Source: Comamonadaceae bacterium UBA4962 (GTDB lineage: Bacteria; Pseudomonadota; Gammaproteobacteria; Burkholderiales; Burkholderiaceae_C). Taken from it: a stretch of DNA of 64,000 nt. Made by a program: the position numbers and the translations under genes. Location of the stretch: NCBI GenBank assembly GCA_002397315.1, contig DHAE01000025.1, positions 200,878 to 264,877 of the forward strand, in the 5' to 3' direction. Of the stretch, positions 26,401-35,000 are shown piece after piece. Under the pieces are notes generated by a model that was not told where the DNA came from, searched no databases, and saw only the letters and a program-made list of their open reading frames with translations. Each line of letters starts with the position of its first letter. Position 1 is the first letter of the stretch.

Positions 26401-27255
26401 AAGGCCTGGGACGCGCTCGGCCGGCAGACCGGCCGCGACCACACCCACCTGGCGCTGCACCGCGAGGACGAGAAGATCCGCTTCCGCGACGTGCAGGCCC
26501 AGCCGCGCAAGATCATCAGCTCGCCCACCTGGAGCGGCATCGAGAGCGAGACCGTCAGCTACAACGCCGGCTACACCAACGTGCACGAGTTGATCCCATG
26601 GCGCACCCTCACGGGCCGCCAGCAGTTCTACATCGACCATCCCTGGATGCAGGCGTTCGGCGAGGGCTTCAGCAGCTACCGCCCGCCGGTGGACCTGAAG
26701 GCCACGGCCGAGGTGCAGGGCCGCAAGCCCAACGGCCACCCCGAGATCGCGCTCAACTTCATCACGCCGCACCAGAAGTGGGGCATCCACTCGACCTACA
26801 CCGACAACCTGCTCATGCTCACCCTGAGCCGCGGAGGGCCCTGCGTGTGGATCAGCGAGGACGACGCGAAGCGCGCGCAGATCGAGGACAACGACTGGAT
26901 CGAGCTGTTCAACGCCAACGGCGCGCTCACCGCCCGCGCGGTGGTGAGCCAGCGCGTGAAGCCAGGCATGGTGATGATGTACCACGCCCAGGAAAAGATC
27001 GTGAACACCCCCGGCTCGGAGGTGACCGGCACGCGCGGCGGCATCCACAACTCGGTGACCCGCGTGGTGCTCAAGCCCACCCACATGATCGGCGGCTACG
27101 CGCAGCTGAGCTACGGCTTCAACTACTACGGAACGATCGGCACCAACCGCGACGAATTCATCGTGCTGCGCAAGATGAACCGCGTCGACTGGCTCGACAC
27201 GCCCGTCGCCGACCCGCTCGTCCGCCCCACCCTGGACCAAGGAGAAACCGCATGA
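23428..27255 (+). CDS. narG: Respiratory nitrate reductase alpha subunit NarG
   Basis: This 1,275-residue Mo-bisMGD catalytic subunit reduces nitrate to nitrite at the cytoplasmic face of the membrane. The N-terminal [4Fe-4S] cluster ligands H50, C54, C58 and C93 and the molybdenum ligand Asp222 (in FYDWYCDLPP) are all present at the numbering expected from E. coli NarG. The length is standard. AAGGAA lies just before the ATG. The stop overlaps the narH start by four bases (ATGA), so alpha and beta subunits are translationally coupled. Confidence 0.97.
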   Translation: MSHFLDRLTYFSQPRESFAGGHGQVNGEDRTWEDAYRNRWAHDKTVRSTHGVNCTGSCSWKIYVKGGIVTWETQQTDYPRTRWDMPNHEPRGCARGASYSWYLYSANRVKYPMVRGRLLQAWRAARATMGPVEAWAAIVGDEATRQSWQRVRGLGGFARSSWDEVNEIVAAANIHTIRRHGPDRIIGFSPIPAMSMVSYAAGSRYLSLIGGVCMSFYDWYCDLPPSSPQVWGEQTDVPESADWYNAGYIIAWGSNVPQTRTPDAHFFTEVRYKGTKTVAVTPDYSEVAKLADLWMNPKQGTDAAVAMAMGHVILKEFYFPEQGERSAYFDEYVRRYTDMPMLVTLREQALPDGRVVRVPDRYVRASDFPGRLGQDNHPEWKTVALDAHGEVVCPQGAIGFRWGPDGRADQGQWNLEDKDARTGDAVRLRLSLMEAGAEEAHGWETAQVGFPYFGGIASEHFPANVQSDVIARTVPVRRLATVDADGTAREVLVATVFDLQVAQYGVARGLPGENAAASYDDDTPYTPAWQEKITGTPRAQVIAVARQFAENADRTRGRSMVIIGAAMNHWYHCDMNYRGIINMLMMCGCIGQSGGGWAHYVGQEKLRPQTGWTALAFALDWVRPPRQQNSTSFFYAHTDQWRYEKLGVEEVLSPLADRAQFGGSMIDYNVRAERMGWLPSAPQLQTNPLQVVRDAEAAGLDPKAYAVQGLQSGSLKMSCTDPDHPDNWPRNMFVWRSNILGSSGKGHEYFLKHLLGTRNGVQGKDLGEGDARPAEVEWHAQAPEGKLDLLVTLDFRMSTTCLYSDIVLPTATWYEKNDLNTSDMHPFIHPLSTAVDPAWQSRSDWDIYKGFARAFSALAPGHLGVERDLVLSPIAHDTPGELAQPFGVADWTRGECDLIPGKTGPQMSVVERDYPNLYDRFTALGPLMEKVGNGGKGIGWDTKAEVQQLRELNGAVPGNGPTQGMPRIDSDIDACEVILQLAPETNGHVAVKAWDALGRQTGRDHTHLALHREDEKIRFRDVQAQPRKIISSPTWSGIESETVSYNAGYTNVHELIPWRTLTGRQQFYIDHPWMQAFGEGFSSYRPPVDLKATAEVQGRKPNGHPEIALNFITPHQKWGIHSTYTDNLLMLTLSRGGPCVWISEDDAKRAQIEDNDWIELFNANGALTARAVVSQRVKPGMVMMYHAQEKIVNTPGSEVTGTRGGIHNSVTRVVLKPTHMIGGYAQLSYGFNYYGTIGTNRDEFIVLRKMNRVDWLDTPVADPLVRPTLDQGETA

Positions 27256-28775
27256 GAGTCCGCGCACAGATCGGCATGGTGCTCAACCTGGACAAGTGCA
27301 TCGGCTGCCATACCTGCTCCGTCACCTGCAAGAACGTCTGGACCAGCCGCCCCGGCATGGAATACGCCTGGTTCAACAACGTCGAGACCAAGCCCGGCAT
27401 CGGCTACCCGAAGGACTGGGAGAACCAGGACCGCTGGAACGGCGGCTGGGTGCGGCGCGCGGACGGCTCCATCGCGCCGCGCCAGGGCGCGAAGTGGAAG
27501 CTCCTGATGAAGATCTTCGCCAACCCCAACCTGCCGGAGATCGACGACTACTACGAGCCCTTCACCTACGACTACGCGCACCTGCAGTCCGCGCCCGAGA
27601 TGAAGGCCGCGCCCACCGCGCGCCCGCGCAGCCTGATCACCGGCAAGCAGATGGACAAGATCGTCTGGGGCCCGAACTGGGAAGAGATCCTGGGCGGCGA
27701 GTTCTCCAAGCGCAGCCGCGACAAGAACTTCGAGGACGTGCAGAAGGACATGTACGCGCAGTTCGAGAACACCCTCATGATGTACCTGCCGCGCCTGTGC
27801 GAGCACTGCCTCAATCCGGCGTGCGTGGCCTCCTGCCCCTCGGGCTCGATCTACAAGCGCGAGGAAGACGGCATCGTCCTCATCGACCAGGACAAGTGCC
27901 GCGGCTGGCGCATGTGCGTATCGGGCTGCCCCTACAAGAAGATCTACTACAACTGGAAGAGCGGCAAGGCCGAGAAGTGCATCTTCTGCTATCCGCGCAT
28001 CGAGTCGGGCCAGCCCACCGTGTGCTCGGAGACCTGCGTGGGCCGCATCCGCTACCTGGGCGTGCTGCTCTACGACGCCGACCGCATCGCCGAGGCCGCG
28101 AGCGTGGAGCGCGACCGCGACCTGTACCGCGCGCAGCTCGACATCTTCCTCGACCCGAACGACCCGGAAGTGGTCGCGCAGGCCCGCATCGACGGCATTC
28201 CCGATGCCTGGATGGAGGCCGCGCGCAGGAGCCCCGTCTACAAGATGGCGGTGGACTGGAAGGTGGCCCTGCCGCTGCACCCCGAATACCGCACGCTGCC
28301 GATGGTCTGGTACGTGCCGCCGCTCTCGCCGATCAGCGCCGCGGCCAACGCGGGGCACGTGGGCGCCAACGGCTTGATCCCCGACGTGGGCCAGCTGCGC
28401 ATTCCCGTGCAGTACCTCGCCAACCTGCTCACGGCCGGCGACACCGCGCCGGTGGTGCGCGCGCTCGAACGCATGCTCGCCATGCGCGCCTTCCAGCGTG
28501 CGAAGCACGTGGAGCAGCGCACCGACCTCGACGTGCTTGCGCAGGTGGGCCTCACGCAGGAGGAGGTGGAGGACATGTACCAGACCATGGCCATCGCCAA
28601 CTACGAGGACCGCTTCGTCATCCCCACCACGCACCGCGAGTATGCGGAGAACGCCTTCAACGTGCGCGGCGGCTGCGGCTTCAGCTTCGGCAACGGCTGC
28701 TCCGACGGCGTGAGCGACGTGAGCCTGTTCGGTGCCGAGAAGAAGCGCACCATCCCGATCAAGGCGGAAGTCTGA
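27252..28775 (+). CDS. narH: Respiratory nitrate reductase beta subunit NarH
   Basis: A 507-residue iron-sulfur subunit passing electrons from NarI haems to NarG. Four cysteine clusters are visible. The first is C16, C19, C22 and C26 (CIGCHTCSVTC). The second is LCEHCLNPACVASCP, and the third is CRGWRMCVSGCP, where Trp replaces one Cys as in the [3Fe-4S] cluster of E. coli NarH. The fourth is CIFCYPRI with VCSETC. The conserved C-terminal GGCGFSFGNGCSDGVSDVS is intact. Confidence 0.97.
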   Translation: MRVRAQIGMVLNLDKCIGCHTCSVTCKNVWTSRPGMEYAWFNNVETKPGIGYPKDWENQDRWNGGWVRRADGSIAPRQGAKWKLLMKIFANPNLPEIDDYYEPFTYDYAHLQSAPEMKAAPTARPRSLITGKQMDKIVWGPNWEEILGGEFSKRSRDKNFEDVQKDMYAQFENTLMMYLPRLCEHCLNPACVASCPSGSIYKREEDGIVLIDQDKCRGWRMCVSGCPYKKIYYNWKSGKAEKCIFCYPRIESGQPTVCSETCVGRIRYLGVLLYDADRIAEAASVERDRDLYRAQLDIFLDPNDPEVVAQARIDGIPDAWMEAARRSPVYKMAVDWKVALPLHPEYRTLPMVWYVPPLSPISAAANAGHVGANGLIPDVGQLRIPVQYLANLLTAGDTAPVVRALERMLAMRAFQRAKHVEQRTDLDVLAQVGLTQEEVEDMYQTMAIANYEDRFVIPTTHREYAENAFNVRGGCGFSFGNGCSDGVSDVSLFGAEKKRTIPIKAEV

Positions 28776-28776
28776 C

Positions 28777-29547
28777 ATGAGCGCCACCACCGACCTCCGC
28801 ACTGCCCAGGCCGCCATCGCCGGCCGCCATCCCGGCAGCGCCACGCTGCGCGTTTTGGGCGCGCTGCTCGACTACCCCGGTGCCGGCCTGCGCGCGCACC
28901 TGGCGGAACTGCCCGCGCTGCTCGATGCCGATGCCGCGCTGGCCGCACCCCGCCGCGCGCAGATCGCCGGCCTGCTGGAACTGCTCGGCGCGGGCGACCC
29001 GCTCGATGCCGAGACCGCCTACGTGGAGCTGTTCGACCGCGGGCGCGCCACTTCGCTGCACCTCTTCGAGCACGTGCACGGCGACTCGCGCGATCGCGGC
29101 CCCGCCATGATCGACCTGGGCGAGACCTACGCCCGCGCCGGCCTGCTGCTGCGCGAGGACGAGCTGCCCGACTACCTGCCGGCGGTGCTGGAGTTCGTCT
29201 CCACCCAGCCGCCGCGCGAGGCGCGGGCCTTCCTCGGCGAGATCGCACACCTGCTGGCCGCCATCCACGGTGCCCTCGCGCAGCGCGGCAGCGCGCAGGC
29301 TGCGCCCTATGCGCACGCCTACGCGGCCGTGTTCGCCGCACTGCTGGAACTCGCGGGCCAGCCGGTGCCCGAGGGGCCCGCCGCGCCCGCGAAGGCGGCA
29401 CCCGAGCCCGGCATCGACGAGAGCTGGACCGAGCCCGCGGCCTTCGACGGCTGCGCGAACCTCGGCCAGGCCCGCGCCGGCCAGCCCCAGCCCATCCACA
29501 TCGTCCGCGCCGGAGGCTCCGGCGCATCCCGAGGAGCGAACCCATGA
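28777..29547 (+). CDS. narJ: Nitrate reductase assembly chaperone NarJ (delta subunit)
   Basis: NarJ binds apo-NarG and is required for molybdenum cofactor insertion and membrane docking, and is not part of the finished enzyme. The 256-residue sequence shows LRVLGALLDYPGAGLRAHLA, AYVELFDRGRATSLHLFEHV and RGPAMIDLGETYARAGL, all diagnostic of the family. The C-terminal 60 residues are a low-complexity Ala/Pro extension. It starts two bases after the narH stop and overlaps narI by four bases. Confidence 0.95.
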   Translation: MSATTDLRTAQAAIAGRHPGSATLRVLGALLDYPGAGLRAHLAELPALLDADAALAAPRRAQIAGLLELLGAGDPLDAETAYVELFDRGRATSLHLFEHVHGDSRDRGPAMIDLGETYARAGLLLREDELPDYLPAVLEFVSTQPPREARAFLGEIAHLLAAIHGALAQRGSAQAAPYAHAYAAVFAALLELAGQPVPEGPAAPAKAAPEPGIDESWTEPAAFDGCANLGQARAGQPQPIHIVRAGGSGASRGANP

Positions 29548-30326
29548 CCGCCGCCCTGCACGATTTCCTGTTCCAGGTGTACCCGTATGTCTGCTTCACC
29601 GTGTTCGTGGTGGGCAGCCTGATCCGCTTCGACCAGAACCAGTATTCCTGGAAGAGCGATTCCTCGCAGATGCTGCGCGCCGGCCTGTTGCGCTGGGGCA
29701 GCAACCTGTTCCATTTCGGCGTGCTGTTCCTGTTCTTCGGGCACATGGTGGGCCTGCTCACGCCGCACAGCGTGTACGGCCTCTTCATGAGCGCTTCGGC
29801 CAAGCAGATGATGGCCGTGTCGGCCGGCGGCGTGGCGGGCGCGATGTGCTTCGCCGGCCTCAGCATGCTGCTGTGGCGGCGGCTGTTCGACCCGCGCATC
29901 CGCCACACCAGCCACGCGACCGACATCGCGGTGCTGGTAGTGCTGTGGGTGCAGTTGGTGGTGGGGCTCGTCACGCTGCCGTATTCGATGCAGCACACCG
30001 ACGGCAGCGTGATGCTGATCCTGGCCGACTGGGCGCAGCGCATCGTCACGCTGCGGCCGGTGGATGCCACCGCGCTCGCGGTGCTGCCGTGGCCCTATCT
30101 GTTCCACATCGTGTTCGGCATGACGATCTTCCTGCTCTTCCCGTTCAGCCGGCTGGTGCACGTGTGGAGCGGCTTCGGCACCGTCGCCTACCTGCTGCGC
30201 GCGCCGCAGGTGGTGCGCTCGCGCCGCATGAACGTGCCGCGCGGCCACGACCTGCCGGGCCAGCCCAGCGCCGTGCCGTCGCCCGACGTGGCCCGCGCCA
30301 TCGACAACCCGCGCGCCACGCGATAG
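29544..30326 (+). CDS. narI: Respiratory nitrate reductase gamma subunit NarI (cytochrome b)
   Basis: A 260-residue membrane cytochrome b that oxidises quinol at the periplasmic side and feeds NarH. Five hydrophobic helices are visible. The haem ligands correspond to H57 and H67 (FHFGVLFLFFGHMVGL) and H188 and H206 (LFHIVFG, RLVHVWSG), one residue offset from E. coli NarI. The C-terminal 35 residues are hydrophilic and extend past the family core. Confidence 0.96.
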   Translation: MTAALHDFLFQVYPYVCFTVFVVGSLIRFDQNQYSWKSDSSQMLRAGLLRWGSNLFHFGVLFLFFGHMVGLLTPHSVYGLFMSASAKQMMAVSAGGVAGAMCFAGLSMLLWRRLFDPRIRHTSHATDIAVLVVLWVQLVVGLVTLPYSMQHTDGSVMLILADWAQRIVTLRPVDATALAVLPWPYLFHIVFGMTIFLLFPFSRLVHVWSGFGTVAYLLRAPQVVRSRRMNVPRGHDLPGQPSAVPSPDVARAIDNPRATR

Positions 30327-30350
30327 CGGCTTTTCGCACCGGAGCACACC

Positions 30351-31262
30351 ATGTCCTGCACCTGCCAAGACTCTCCTGCCTCCACCGGCTGCTGCGGCTC
30401 CGGTTCAGGCACCACCACGGATGCCGCCATCGGCACCGCCCCCGGCTTCGATGCGGACCTTTTCGGGCACGGCCCCGGCTCGCCCGCGCCGGCCGCCCCG
30501 GGCCCCGTCGCTTCGGTGAACGGCATCGCACTGCACCGCGCCGACGATGCGCCCGATGCGGACACGCTGCGCCAGCGCGCCTGCACCGAGCTGCTGCGGC
30601 AGGCCGCCCAGCGCGCCGGCCTGCTGGCGGCGGGCGATGCCCCTGCCGACGACGGCACCACCTCCGAAGCCGCGACCCAGGCCATCGAGGCGCTGCTGGA
30701 GCAGGCGCTCGCCGTGCCCGATCCGTCGGAGGATGCCTGCCGCCGCCACTACGGGGCGCACACCGCGCGCTACCGCGACGGCGAACGCGTGCACCTGCGG
30801 CACATCCTCTATGCCGTGACGCCGGGCGTGGACGTGCAGCGCCTGCGCGAACGCGCCGAGGCCACGCTGCTGCAGTTGCGCTGCGCCGATGATGGCGGCG
30901 AGGCCTTCGCACGCGCCGCCCGGGAGTCGTCCAACTGCCCCACGGGCGCGGAGGGCGGCGACCTGGGCTGGCTGGCGCACGGCGATTGCGCGCCCGAGTT
31001 CGCGCGCGAGGTGTTCGGCGCGAGCGAAGTCGGCGTGCTGCCGCGCCTGGTGCACAGCCGCTTCGGCCTGCACGTGGTGGAAGTGGTGGCGCGCGACGCG
31101 GGCCGCCAGCGCGGCTACGGCGAGGTGCGCGAGGCCGTCGCGCTCGCGCTGCGCCAGCAGGCGTGGGTGAATGCGCTGCGGCAGTACCTGCAGGTGCTCG
31201 CGGGCGAAGCCACGCTGCAGGGCGTGGACCTGGACGGCGCCGATACGCCGCTCGTGCAGTAG
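30351..31262 (+). CDS. PpiC-type peptidylprolyl isomerase in the nar operon (NifM-like)
   Basis: A 303-residue parvulin-type isomerase. The first 20 residues are Cys- and Gly-rich (MSCTCQDSPASTGCCGSGSG), possibly metal-binding. A helical region follows, and the PpiC domain lies at about 145-265 (VHLRHILYAVTPG, GGDLGWLAHGDCAPEF, RLVHSRFGLHVVEV). There is no signal peptide, so it is probably cytosolic, as for NifM, which matures nitrogenase iron protein. Its position 24 bases after narI suggests a role in folding or cofactor maturation of nitrate reductase. That role is inferred. Confidence 0.85.
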   Translation: MSCTCQDSPASTGCCGSGSGTTTDAAIGTAPGFDADLFGHGPGSPAPAAPGPVASVNGIALHRADDAPDADTLRQRACTELLRQAAQRAGLLAAGDAPADDGTTSEAATQAIEALLEQALAVPDPSEDACRRHYGAHTARYRDGERVHLRHILYAVTPGVDVQRLRERAEATLLQLRCADDGGEAFARAARESSNCPTGAEGGDLGWLAHGDCAPEFAREVFGASEVGVLPRLVHSRFGLHVVEVVARDAGRQRGYGEVREAVALALRQQAWVNALRQYLQVLAGEATLQGVDLDGADTPLVQ

Positions 31263-31284
31263 CGCCCGCCGGAACCGCCACGCC

Positions 31285-31998
31285 ATGCCCGACGAGCTGC
31301 TGCAGCGCCTGCGGCGCTTCCACGACGACGCGTTCCCGCGCTACCGCCAGCGCTTCCAAGACCTGGTGGCGCAGGGCCAGCGGCCCACCACGCTGTTCAT
31401 CGGCTGCTCCGATTCGCGCCTGGTGCCGCACCTGCTCACCGGCGCGGGACCGGGCGAACTCTTCCTGGTGCGCAACGTGGGCGCCTTCGTGCCGCCCTAC
31501 GACGGCTCGCACGGTCACCACGGCACGGCCGCCGCCATCGAATTCGCGGTGCTCAGCCTGCAGGTGCGGCGCATCGTCGTCTGCGGGCACAGCCACTGCG
31601 GCGCGGTGAAGGCGCTCTACGGCGAAGTGCCGGCCGAAGCCCTCAACCTGCAGCGCTGGCTGGAGCTCGGCCGCGAAGCCGTGCTGCCCGTGCAGGCCAC
31701 CCCCGAAGCCCTGCGGCGCACCGAGCAGCGCGCCGTGGTGCTGCAGCTCGAACGCCTCATGGACTACCCCATGGTGCGCCGCCGCGTGCAGGCGGGCGAG
31801 CTCACGCTGCATGGCTGGCACTACGTGATCGAGGAGGGCGAGGTACATGTCTTCGACCTGGAGCAGTCCGGTTTCGTCGCCGCTTCCAGCGCCGACCACA
31901 GCGGCACCGGGCCCTACGCGCCCTACGTCGAACACGACGGACAAATCCTTTGCGCCGACGTTGACATAGCCCAGTGCGGCGACACGGCGCAGGAGTAG
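31285..31998 (+). CDS. Beta-class carbonic anhydrase
   Basis: A 237-residue zinc enzyme interconverting CO2 and bicarbonate. The zinc ligands are C41 (in FIGCSDSRLVP, with the catalytic D43-R45 dyad), H102 and C105 (VVCGHSHCGAVKAL). Length is typical of the bacterial beta class. It lies 22 bases after the isomerase gene and 36 before the ribonucleotide reductase gene, so it is probably cotranscribed with the nitrate operon. Bicarbonate supply or pH control during denitrification is an inference. Confidence 0.93.
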   Translation: MPDELLQRLRRFHDDAFPRYRQRFQDLVAQGQRPTTLFIGCSDSRLVPHLLTGAGPGELFLVRNVGAFVPPYDGSHGHHGTAAAIEFAVLSLQVRRIVVCGHSHCGAVKALYGEVPAEALNLQRWLELGREAVLPVQATPEALRRTEQRAVVLQLERLMDYPMVRRRVQAGELTLHGWHYVIEEGEVHVFDLEQSGFVAASSADHSGTGPYAPYVEHDGQILCADVDIAQCGDTAQE

Positions 31999-32034
31999 AA
32001 AGACGGCTTGGCCGTGTTCAGGAAACTGGAACCC

Positions 32035-35000
32035 ATGCAACGCGATCCGATCGACTCCCTCGCGCCCGATGCGGCGCCCCGCCTGCCCGAGCAGCCCATC
32101 AGCCTCGACGTGCTGCGCGAAAAGTACCTCAAGCCCGGCGAGGCCGATGCCGAGACGCTCTACCGGCGCGTGGCCCGCGCCCTGGCTTCGGTCGAGGCGC
32201 CGGAGGTGCGCCAGGCGATCGAGGCGCGCTTCCTCGCCAACCTGCGGGCCGGCGCGATCGGCGCGGGGCGCATCATGAGCGCGGCGGGCACCGACATCCA
32301 GGCCACGCTCATCAACTGCTTCGTGCAGCCCGTGGGCGACTGCATCCAGGGCATGGACGAGGGCGGCTACCCCGGCATCTACGAAGCGCTGCGCGAAGCG
32401 GCCGAAACCATGCGGCGCGGCGGCGGCGTGGGCTACGACTTCTCGCGCATCCGCCCGCGCGGCGCCGAAGTGAAGGGCACGGCTTCGATGGCCTCGGGGC
32501 CCTGCAGCTACATCAACGTCTTCGACCAGTCCTGCGCCACCGTGGAGAGCGCGGGCGCGCGCCGCGGCGCGAAGATGGGCGTGCTGCGCATCGACCACCC
32601 GGACGTGCTGGACTTCATCACCGCCAAGCGCACGCCGGGGCGCTGGAACAACTTCAACGTCTCCGTCGGCGTGCCGGATGCCTTCGTGCAGGCCGTGCTG
32701 GACGATGCGCCGTGGGAGCTGGTGCACCCCGCGCGCCCCGGCGCCGCGCTGCGCGAAGAGGGCGCCCGCCAGCGCGCCGACGGCCAGTGGGTCTACCGCA
32801 CGCTGCCCGCGCGCGAGCTGTGGGACACGATCATGCGCTCGGCCTACGACTTCGCCGAGCCGGGCATCCTGTTCCTCGACCGCGTCAACACCGACAACAA
32901 CCTGGCGTACTGCGAAAGCATCGCGGCCACGAATCCCTGCGTGACGGCGGACACCTGGGTGATGACGGATGCCGGCCCCGCGCAGGTGGCCGACCTCGTC
33001 GGCAGGCCGTTCAACGCCATCGTGGACGGGCGCGCCTTTCCCACGCTCAGCGCCGGCTTCTTCGCCACCGGCCACAAGCCCGTGCTGCGGCTGCGCACCC
33101 GCCAGGGCCACGCGCTGCGGCTGACGGAAGACCACTTGGTGCGGCGCGTGGCGAAGCAGACCCGCGACGTGCGCGAAGTGGAGTGGGTCGCGGCGGGCGC
33201 GCTGCAGCCCGGCGACGACATCGTGCTGAACGACCACCGCGCCCTGCCGGGCTGGAGGGGCGAGGGCACCGAGGCCGAAGGCTACCTGCTGGGCCTGCTG
33301 ATCGGCGACGGCACCTTGAAGGCCGACAAGGCGGTGATCTCCGTCTGGCTCACGGAAGAGCAAGAGGAGGATGCGCTGCTCGTCGCCAACGGCGCGCCCG
33401 CGCCTTCCAGCGGCGCGCACGGCATCCTGAGGGCCGCCGAGGCTGCCGCGGCGACGCTCGCGCACCGGGCGGATTTCCGCGGATTCCAGCGCACGGTGGC
33501 ACGCAGCGGCGGAGCCTGCGCGGAGCGGCGCATGGCCAGCGGCGCCGTGCGTGCGCTGGCGCTGCGCATGGGCATGCGCCCCGGCGCGAAAACCATCACC
33601 CCCGCCATGGAACGCGCATCGTCCGCGTTCTCGGCGGGCCTGCTGCGCGGCCTCTTCGATACCGATGGCTCGGTGCAGGGCCGCCAGGAGAAGGGCGTGA
33701 GCGTGCGGCTCGCCCAAAGCGACCTGGAGTTGCTGCGGACCGTGCAGCGCATGCTGCTGCGCCTGGGCATCGCCTCCACGCTGTACCCGGACCGGCGCAC
33801 GGCCGGGTTGCGCCTGCTGCCCGACGGGCGCGGCGGCCGGCAGCCCTGCTCCACACGGGCGCAGCACGAACTCGTCGTGAGCGGCGACAACCTGCGCGTC
33901 TTCGCCGAGCGCATCGGCTTCGAAGATGCGGACAAGGCCGGGCGGCTGGTGACGGTGCTCTCCGGTTATCGGCGTGCGCTGAACCGCGAACCGTTCACCG
34001 CCACCGTGCAGGACGTGCTGCCGGACGGACACGAAGACGTCTACGACGTCACCGTGGCCGACTGCCATGCCTTCGACGCCAACGGCCTCTGCGTGCACAA
34101 CTGCGGCGAGCAGCCGCTGCCTTCCTACGGCTGCTGCGACCTCGGCCCCATCATCCTGCCGCGCTTCGTCCGCCATCCGTTCGGCTTCGCCGGCGAGCCG
34201 GCCTTCGATTTCGAGGCGTTCGCGGCCAGCGTCGCCACGCAGGTGCGCGCGCTCGACAACGTGCTGGACGTCACCTTCTGGCCGCTGCCGCAGCAGCGGG
34301 CCGAGTCCGCGGCCAAGCGGCGCATCGGCGTGGGCTTCACGGGCCTGGGCAACACCCTCGCCATGCTGCGCCTTCGCTACGACACCGACGCGGGCCGCGC
34401 CATGGCCACGCGCATCGCCGAGTGCATGCGCGACGCCGCCTATGCCGCCTCGGTGGAGCTGGCGAAGGAAAAAGGCGTGTTTCCGAAGTTCGACGCCGCG
34501 GGCTACCTCGCGCCCGGCACCTTCGCGAGCCGCCTGCCTGCCTCGCTGCAGGAGGCCATCCGCACCCACGGCATCCGCAACAGCCACCTGCTCTCGATCG
34601 CGCCCACCGGCACCGTGAGCCTCGCCTTCGCCGACAACGCCTCCAACGGCATCGAGCCGCCGTTCTCGTGGACGTACACGCGCCGCAAGCGCGAGGCCGA
34701 CGGCAGCACCAGCGAATACGCGGTGGAGGACCACGCCTGGCGACTCTACCGCGCGCTGGGCGGCGACGTGAACGCGCTGCCCGACTACTTCGTGAGCGCG
34801 CTGCAGATGCCTGCCGCCGGACACATCGCGATGATGGAGGCCGTGCAGCCCTTCATCGACACGGCCATCTCCAAGACCGTGAACGTGCCGGTCGACTACC
34901 CCTACGAGGATTTCAAGAACCTCTACCTGCACGCCTGGCGCGCGCGGCTCAAGGGTCTGGCCACCTACCGACCCAACGCCATCCTGGGCGCCGTGCTGGA

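Noticed and set aside
23311..27267. A 1,318-codon minus-strand open frame opposite narG
   Set aside because: NarG on the plus strand has all cluster and molybdenum ligands in place; the antisense frame is a composition effect.
31999..32034. Possible cobalamin riboswitch upstream of the B12-dependent ribonucleotide reductase
   Set aside because: Only 36 bases separate the genes, too short for a cobalamin riboswitch, and no B12-box sequence was seen.
32938..34101. Separate homing-endonuclease gene inside nrdJ
   Set aside because: The frame is continuous through both junctions and carries intein splice blocks, so it is one translated precursor and not an inserted gene.
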